Shown here piece by piece: positions 59,506-64,000 of a DNA stretch of 64,000 nt. The DNA lies in contig JAYZCG010000049.1 in NCBI GenBank assembly GCA_036338435.1, forward strand, positions 1 through 64,000. Direction: 5' to 3'. Numbering within the stretch: position 1 is the stretch's first letter; every line of letters starts with the position of its first letter. The notes under the pieces were generated by a model. That model was not told the origin of the DNA. It ran no database searches and saw only the letters and a program-made list of their open reading frames with translations. The position numbers were made by a program, and so were the translations under genes. The DNA comes from JAPYTY01 sp036338435. Its GTDB lineage: Bacteria > Acidobacteriota > UBA6911 > RPQK01 > JADFOI01.

Positions 59506-60960
59506 ATGACTATGAAACTCGACCTTCGCCACTGGCTAGATAGTATCGATTCACTTGGGAAACTACGCATCGTCAAAGGTGCGGGGTGGGAAGAAGAGAT
59601 TGGCGCCATCGCTGATCTCAACTCCAAAAAAAATCAATACACATTGCTATTTGATGAGGTCAAGGATTCTCCGAAAGGCTTTCGCCTATTAACTGGAGCC
59701 CTAATTGACGCCGCACGGTTGGCAATAACCCTAGGTGAACCAGCAACCCTTAACGACTTGGACCTAGTCCGACTTCTGAAGGATCGGTTAACTTCCGAAA
59801 ATACGAACTCATCCGATGTCTCCCCTCGGATGCTGGAAACGGCACAACTCTTTGACAATGTAATGAAAGGGAAAGATGTTGATCTCATCAAGTTTCCCTC
59901 TCCAAAATGGTTTGAAGATGATGGAGGAAGGTATATCGGAACTGGAGATGCAGTTATCACGCAAGATCCCGAATCAGGATGGGTTAATGTGGGATCCTAC
60001 CGGATGATGCTCCAGGACAAGCAGACCCTCTCGTTATTTTTAGAGGGTCCGCGTCATGCCCGATTTATGATCCAGAAGTATTGGGACCAAGGCAAACCAG
60101 CTCCCATTGCCGTCTCCTTTGGTCATCACCCTCTGCTCCAATTAGTAGCGGGAATCGAAGTCCCGGCTGGAGTCTCGGAGTACGAGTACGCCGGCACCTT
60201 CACAAACTCACCTTATGAAGTCGTAAAAGGGCCAATAACGGGTCTTCCCCTCCCCGCCGACAGCGAACTAGCCATTGAAGGCTATGTTTACGAGGAAACC
60301 TGCACAGAAGGACCCTTTGGAGAGTTCCTGGGATACTATGCAAGCGGAACAACCGAAAGTCCCACCGTCAAAGTCGAGGCCATTTACCACCGGAATGATC
60401 CGATCATACTCGGAGCTTGCGTTGGCAAACCCCCTCACGATAGTGCCTATTTCAGATGTCCTTTAAGAGCAGCTTTGATTTGGGATGTACTGGAAAGAGC
60501 TGGAGTAGAAGGTATTCAAGGCGTCTGGAGTCATGTTGTTGGCTACTCCCGAGCCTTTGTCGTGATTTCCATCAAGCAGATGTTTGCTGGCCATGCTCGA
60601 ATGGCTGGACATGTGGCTTGCCAGTGTAAACCAGGAGTCGGCACTGGCAGATATGTAGTAGTTGTCGATGACGACATTGATCCGTCAAATCTTGAGGATG
60701 TCGTCTGGGCTCTCTGTACCCGTAGCGATCCAGCCACTAGCATTGACACGATCACCCAATCACTGGGAACTCCCCTTGACCCCATTGCCCCTGAAGAGCC
60801 AGGAATGCATATTTTGGAGTACACGAGTGCACGAGCAATCATCTATGCCCTCAAGCCTTTTAGCCAACTCCGTCGAGGTCAATTTCCAAAAGTGGTCGAG
60901 GCGAACCCAAAGCTTCAGGCACAAATTCTAGAAGATTGGAATGAGATTCTGTCAAAGTAA
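59506..60960 (+). CDS. UbiD-family prenyl-FMN decarboxylase
   Basis: 484 residues, the normal length. N-terminal LRHWLDSIDSLGKLRIVKGA; the metal/prFMN domain shows GGRYIGTGDAVITQDPESG, VNVGSYRMML and PIAVSFGHHPLLQLVAG; EGPFGEFLGYYASG supplies a catalytic Glu; IQGVWSHVVGYSRAFVVISI is typical of the C-terminal domain. Requires prenylated FMN from a UbiX-type enzyme, which is not in the window. It decarboxylates or carboxylates aromatic or alpha,beta-unsaturated acids. ATG 59506 and ATG 59512 are both possible. Homologue of the truncated gene at the left end. Confidence 0.9.
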   Translation: MTMKLDLRHWLDSIDSLGKLRIVKGAGWEEEIGAIADLNSKKNQYTLLFDEVKDSPKGFRLLTGALIDAARLAITLGEPATLNDLDLVRLLKDRLTSENTNSSDVSPRMLETAQLFDNVMKGKDVDLIKFPSPKWFEDDGGRYIGTGDAVITQDPESGWVNVGSYRMMLQDKQTLSLFLEGPRHARFMIQKYWDQGKPAPIAVSFGHHPLLQLVAGIEVPAGVSEYEYAGTFTNSPYEVVKGPITGLPLPADSELAIEGYVYEETCTEGPFGEFLGYYASGTTESPTVKVEAIYHRNDPIILGACVGKPPHDSAYFRCPLRAALIWDVLERAGVEGIQGVWSHVVGYSRAFVVISIKQMFAGHARMAGHVACQCKPGVGTGRYVVVVDDDIDPSNLEDVVWALCTRSDPATSIDTITQSLGTPLDPIAPEEPGMHILEYTSARAIIYALKPFSQLRRGQFPKVVEANPKLQAQILEDWNEILSK

Positions 60961-60986
60961 AGCGCACTAGGTGAATTCACCTCAGG

Positions 60987-61022
60987 CACTTTGGGCTGGG
61001 TGATTTCGTCCCAGCCCAAGTG
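60987..61022. terminator. Strong hairpin between convergent genes
   Basis: CACTTTGGGCTGGG (60987-61000) pairs with CCCAGCCCAAGTG (61010-61022), 13 pairs with one bulged base and a 9-nt loop. It lies between the UbiD stop (60960) and the convergent stop at 61030. A perfect palindrome AGGTGAATTCACCT (60969-60982) precedes it. No U-run, but the stem is strong enough to serve both directions. Confidence 0.6.
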
Positions 61023-61029
61023 TTGTGAG

Positions 61030-61503
61030 CTATCTAGCCAACAGCCGGCAATGCTGGCAGTCAGGAGAATCAGGTGGGGGTTGCGGCTGCTCGACAATCG
61101 ATAGAACTTCCGAAAGAAATTCCATGAAGGCCGGAACATCAATCGGCAGCTCCAGCCAGGTAAATTCTCCATCGAGAGAAGCCATCGTCCCGTTGCCCGA
61201 GCCAGAAAAGGCATTTGGCTCAAAAACAAGTAACCCGAGCCGAGTAATTGGCGAAAGGCCTAATCTGCCTTCCGCCGGATTTTCAAGGGCAAGCATGTAC
61301 GCATGCAATTGTCTCGAATATCCAGCGAGATGCTCATCCCGCCGCGAACTTGTTTTGAAATCAATGATGCCATAGGTATGGTCGTCGAGTTTGATCACCG
61401 TGTCGAACCGCCCCCGAATATAAACCTTAGACCGCCGAACCGGCACCTCGATGGGAATCGATTCTACCCACGCCTCGCCATGCTCTACGATGCCCGGAGG
61501 CAT
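61030..61503 (-). CDS. PD-(D/E)XK nuclease-like protein, probably N-terminally shortened
   Basis: 157 residues. The nuclease core reads IRGRFDTVIKLDDHTYGIIDFKTSS (Asp and Asp-x-Lys) and YSRQLHAYMLALENP, followed by a C-terminal Cys pair (DCQHCRLL) as in RecB/Cas4-type relatives. Related full-length proteins I know of carry about 100 more residues at the N-terminus; here the in-frame sequence meets a stop (TAA) only seven codons upstream of the ATG, next to the preceding gene's end. The protein may be a remnant or a genuinely short form. Confidence 0.6.
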   Translation of the reverse strand: MPPGIVEHGEAWVESIPIEVPVRRSKVYIRGRFDTVIKLDDHTYGIIDFKTSSRRDEHLAGYSRQLHAYMLALENPAEGRLGLSPITRLGLLVFEPNAFSGSGNGTMASLDGEFTWLELPIDVPAFMEFLSEVLSIVEQPQPPPDSPDCQHCRLLAR

Positions 61504-61516
61504 TTCTGGGGCAAGG

Positions 61517-62206
61517 TCAGTGGGTTAGGTTGAGACTGTAGCGAATCTGGGTCCGAAGATGACGTCCCTCCCCGGAAACCTTCTGAACCCACAACTCCAG
61601 AGCACCCAGTCGCCCCAACCCAACAGTAGTACTTAAAAAGGGGCGGTGCTTCCATCGATCCGTACCGAATTGTAGGCCGCTGTATCCCCCCCCTACCTTG
61701 AATATACCCAAATCATAGTCCAACTTAGCACGTTCAATCAGGTGCTGTGCAACGCCTGCTTTATTGAGGGGAATGTACGGGAAATACACTACTTCACCCG
61801 TGAGTCTGGGGGTTATCGTATAACCGAATAGAACCCAGGGCTGAAAATAAATAGCTCTGTCGGTGGCAGATCCAGCAGCTACCGTGACCAGCCCCTCAAA
61901 AATAAGTAGCATGTGATCGGACCTATGCAGTATAGCTCCACCACCACCCCAAAACTCCCGGTAGTCACCCGTGTCTCCAAAATCAATATAACCTACGTCG
62001 GGTAGTATCCACCTTCCCCTCGTCTGAATGACCTCAAAAAGCCTATAGACACTATCTTTATGCAGTGCCGTTCGGGCAAGAATAGTGGTCTCCGTACGAA
62101 TGGAATGATCATTCTGGGACGAACCTTGCGCGAAAATATTTGATGAAACAGGGACAAGTAAAGTAGAGGTCAGGATGAGGATGAAAACAATTAGTGTACG
62201 CACCAT
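61517..62206 (-). CDS. Secreted hypothetical protein, probably outer-membrane barrel-like
   Basis: 229 residues. Signal peptide LIVFILILTSTLLVPVSSNIFAQ. The rest alternates aromatic and polar residues in short strands with Gly turns (REFWGGGGAIL, WVLFGYTITPRLTGEVVYF, FKVGGGYSGLQFG), which suggests a small beta-barrel, though the C-terminus (IRYSLNLTH) lacks the classic final Phe. No family recognised. It ends 13 nt before the PD-(D/E)XK gene. Confidence 0.6.
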   Translation of the reverse strand: MVRTLIVFILILTSTLLVPVSSNIFAQGSSQNDHSIRTETTILARTALHKDSVYRLFEVIQTRGRWILPDVGYIDFGDTGDYREFWGGGGAILHRSDHMLLIFEGLVTVAAGSATDRAIYFQPWVLFGYTITPRLTGEVVYFPYIPLNKAGVAQHLIERAKLDYDLGIFKVGGGYSGLQFGTDRWKHRPFLSTTVGLGRLGALELWVQKVSGEGRHLRTQIRYSLNLTH

Positions 62207-62355
62207 TTTACGATCTACATCCTACACCAACGACAAACTCTGAGTGAGGTATTGTTAACACAAACACGAGTTTCCGAGAAATTACAAGCATGCTGCTACA
62301 ACCAATAAGAACTGAGAAAGCTCTCCTTAGTCGCTCTTCAAACCCATACCACCAC

Positions 62356-62664
62356 TTAACTTACATTGAGAATGGGGACGTAGTGTCCATTTTGGAAATC
62401 GCTGAAAAAGTGTCCTACCAATGGATGATGGATGGGATCGTTGCTCTCATCTGACTTAAGATTTTTCTCAGCTACATAGGTCGTATGCTCGGCCCCATCA
62501 ACCAGAACATGATACCAAGGCTGGTCTTTGGGAGGCCGACTCTTGGCCACCTGCTCATACCACTCCTCTTGCCCTTGGAAAGTGCCATCCACATCCACGA
62601 CAACGCCACGATAATCAAAAAGCTTGTGGTGTATAAGCTGCCCGATATTGAATTTGCAGGCCAT
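62356..62664 (-). CDS. hspQ: HspQ / YccV-like hemimethylated-DNA-binding domain protein
   Basis: 102 residues from ATG 62664, the normal HspQ size; the frame runs open to 62850 inside the ProRS gene and that part is rejected. FNIGQLIHHKLFDYRGVVVDVDGTF, EWYEQVAKSRPPKDQPWYHVLVDG and TYVAEKNLKSDE match the YccV-like domain. In enterobacteria HspQ acts as a Lon specificity factor and affects DnaA stability; the role elsewhere is less clear. 13 nt downstream of proS, probably co-transcribed. Confidence 0.88.
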   Translation of the reverse strand: MACKFNIGQLIHHKLFDYRGVVVDVDGTFQGQEEWYEQVAKSRPPKDQPWYHVLVDGAEHTTYVAEKNLKSDESNDPIHHPLVGHFFSDFQNGHYVPILNVS

Positions 62665-62677
62665 CTGGCCATGAAAC

Positions 62678-64000
62678 CTAGTATGCTTTGGCAAATAAAA
62701 CCTGCCGTTTGGACGGTTGTCCAGTAAAGATACATTTGCCCGGCTCCGCCTCGCCATCGAGAGGGACACAGCGGGGAGTAACTTTGAGTTCTGCGAGAAC
62801 GTCATTACCCTCAGCAACGTCGTTCCAGTGTGCCAGTGCGAAACCGCCACCGGTAGTTAGTACGCCATCATGGGTCTGTGTGAAAAACTCCTTGAGAGCA
62901 TCAAGTGAATCGACTGTCTCCGTGCTCTTTTGCTGGAGTTTCCTCGCCCTTCTCAAGATAGTTTCATCAATCTCAGATAGCATTTCAGAAACAATTTGTA
63001 CAAATTCATTCCGAGGTAAAGTGGTCCGGTGTCGGGCTTCCTGATCTCGCCGCCCGACAAAAACAGAGTCAGATTCTACCTCTTTAGGACCTATCTCTAC
63101 TCGGATGGGTACGCCTCGTTTAATGTGATGCCATACTTTTTCCCCACCCCTTCGATCACTACTGTCAAGTTCAACACGCAAGGGCTCGCCATTGTAGCTG
63201 AGCGTCTTAAGTTCCTGGAACAGCTGATCCGCATGAGCCATTACCTCAACCTTATTTTCGGGATTGTGAAAAATTGGAAGAAGCACAACTTGCATCGGTG
63301 CAATTTTAGGAGGCAACACAAGTCCATCATCATCACTATGGGCCATGATTAATCCACCAATTAACCTCGTAGACACACCCCATGATGTTGTCCACACGAG
63401 TTCCTGCTGACCCTGCTCATTTTGAAAGTTAATACCCATTGCTTTGGCAAAATTTTGCCCTAAAAAATGTGATGTCCCGGCCTGGAGAGCCCTTCCATCC
63501 TGCATCATCGCCTCAATAGCGTAGGTCTCCACTGCACCTGGGAATCGTTCCCCCGGTGTTTTGGCACCCCGAATGACCGGCATTGCTAAGTAACGCTCAG
63601 ACAGATTTGTGTACAGATCAAGTATCTTCCGTGTTTCTTCCAACCCCTCTTCTGGGGTAGCATGGGCCGTGTGACCTTCCTGCCACAAGAATTCACTCGT
63701 ACGTAGAAACAGACGAGGACGTAACTCCCATCTCATGACGTTAGCCCATTGGTTTATCAAAACTGGGAGATCTCGATAGGATTGGATCCATCGGGAAAAG
63801 GCATCACCGATTACAGTCTCACTGGTTGGCCGAATGATGTAAGGTTCATCGAGTTGCCCATCCGGTATTAATGCGCCCTCCTCGTTAACCGTCAAACGAT
63901 GGTGTGTCACCACCGCACATTCCTTGGCAAACCCATCCACATGCTGGGCTTCCTTTTCCATGAAATTCAGTGGGATCAAGACTGGGAAGTAGGCGTTAAC
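62678..64000 (-). CDS. proS: Prolyl-tRNA synthetase, type 3 (archaeal/eukaryotic-like), 5' end outside window
   Basis: About 440 residues are visible; the gene runs off the right edge (visible start NAYFPVLIPLNFMEKEAQHV). Class II motifs: EPYIIRPTSETVIG, VMRWELRPRLFLRTSEFLWQEGHTAHA (motif 2) and VWTTSWGVSTRLIGGLIMAHSDD (motif 3). The anticodon-binding domain and the C-terminal zinc-site-like domain end with the conserved Ala-Tyr. No bacterial-type editing insertion (INS) is present. Charges tRNA-Pro. Confidence 0.95.
   Translation of the reverse strand, partial: VNAYFPVLIPLNFMEKEAQHVDGFAKECAVVTHHRLTVNEEGALIPDGQLDEPYIIRPTSETVIGDAFSRWIQSYRDLPVLINQWANVMRWELRPRLFLRTSEFLWQEGHTAHATPEEGLEETRKILDLYTNLSERYLAMPVIRGAKTPGERFPGAVETYAIEAMMQDGRALQAGTSHFLGQNFAKAMGINFQNEQGQQELVWTTSWGVSTRLIGGLIMAHSDDDGLVLPPKIAPMQVVLLPIFHNPENKVEVMAHADQLFQELKTLSYNGEPLRVELDSSDRRGGEKVWHHIKRGVPIRVEIGPKEVESDSVFVGRRDQEARHRTTLPRNEFVQIVSEMLSEIDETILRRARKLQQKSTETVDSLDALKEFFTQTHDGVLTTGGGFALAHWNDVAEGNDVLAELKVTPRCVPLDGEAEPGKCIFTGQPSKRQVLFAKAY

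Noticed and set aside
62665..62850. Extended HspQ frame
   Set aside because: It is antiphase read-through of the ProRS gene; the HspQ domain starts at the Met at 62664.
1..64000. tRNA, rRNA, CRISPR, transposase, integrase or toxin-antitoxin genes
   Set aside because: None was recognised on either strand; no cloverleaf-like sequence, spaced repeats or mobile-element protein motifs were seen.

Overview
The window (64 kb, base composition near 50% GC by eye) comes from a Gram-negative bacterium. It encodes TonB-dependent and DUF5916-type outer-membrane barrels, secreted hydrolases, Tat-exported redox subunits, a type-3 prolyl-tRNA synthetase and HspQ. Tandem DUF5916 proteins, GMC oxidoreductases with Gluconate_2-dh3 partners, and repeated secreted amidohydrolases fit Acidobacteriota best. 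That assignment is inference from gene content only. There are about 50 genes and no rRNA, tRNA, CRISPR, phage or insertion sequence that I could recognise. Only the right end (ProRS, HspQ, possibly LarE and the tRNA-queuosine mannosyltransferase) looks like housekeeping. The rest is an accessory catabolic landscape.

Layout. 1-2.5 kb: a truncated UbiD-type decarboxylase diverges from a secreted amidohydrolase. 2.6-10.2 kb: a leftward operon of a tandem M29-like protein, an M29-like protein, an isochorismatase-type hydrolase, a GMC oxidoreductase and two Tat-exported Gluconate_2-dh3 subunits. 10.3-14.3 kb: a nitrilase, an M14-like peptidase, an N-carbamoylputrescine-amidase-like enzyme and a TetR regulator with an operator over its own start. 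14.4-16.7 kb: a cobalamin riboswitch and a BtuB-like receptor. 16.9-23.7 kb: a secreted amidohydrolase, a PDZ-alpha/beta hydrolase, a metallo-beta-lactamase-fold enzyme, a sulfurtransferase and a second GMC oxidoreductase. 23.8-29.3 kb: a coxLSMG-like molybdenum hydroxylase operon diverging from an MFS carrier. 29.3-33.9 kb: a leftward operon of enoyl-CoA hydratase, acyl-CoA dehydrogenase and two class III CoA-transferases, with a near-consensus promoter. 34.0-42.4 kb: a Rieske protein with an amidohydrolase-2 enzyme, another secreted amidohydrolase, an IorAB-like molybdenum hydroxylase and a secreted alpha/beta hydrolase. 42.6-55 kb: tRNA-Q mannosyltransferase, a 2OG dioxygenase, an SSS symporter, a tannase-family esterase, two DUF5916 barrels, LarE and a CNT nucleoside transporter. 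55-64 kb: a third GMC/Gluconate_2-dh3 pair, a further secreted amidohydrolase, a complete UbiD decarboxylase, a short PD-(D/E)XK protein, a small secreted barrel-like protein, HspQ and ProRS (cut by the window end).

How they may work together (inference): secreted esterases and amidohydrolases release small aromatic or N-containing acids. Membrane carriers import them. GMC and molybdenum enzymes oxidise or hydroxylate them, UbiD and amidohydrolase-2 enzymes decarboxylate them, and the CoA-transferase/dehydrogenase/hydratase operon shortens side chains. The most interesting points are: (i) the benzylsuccinate-like (bbs) CoA module, in which one CoA-transferase lacks the catalytic Asp and the hydratase resembles hydroxycinnamoyl-CoA hydratase-lyase with altered pocket residues; (ii) a three-member family of secreted amidohydrolases missing the usual metal-site Asp motif; (iii) a double M29-like protein that has lost its metal ligands; and (iv) a GMC enzyme with His replaced by Tyr in its active-site motif.
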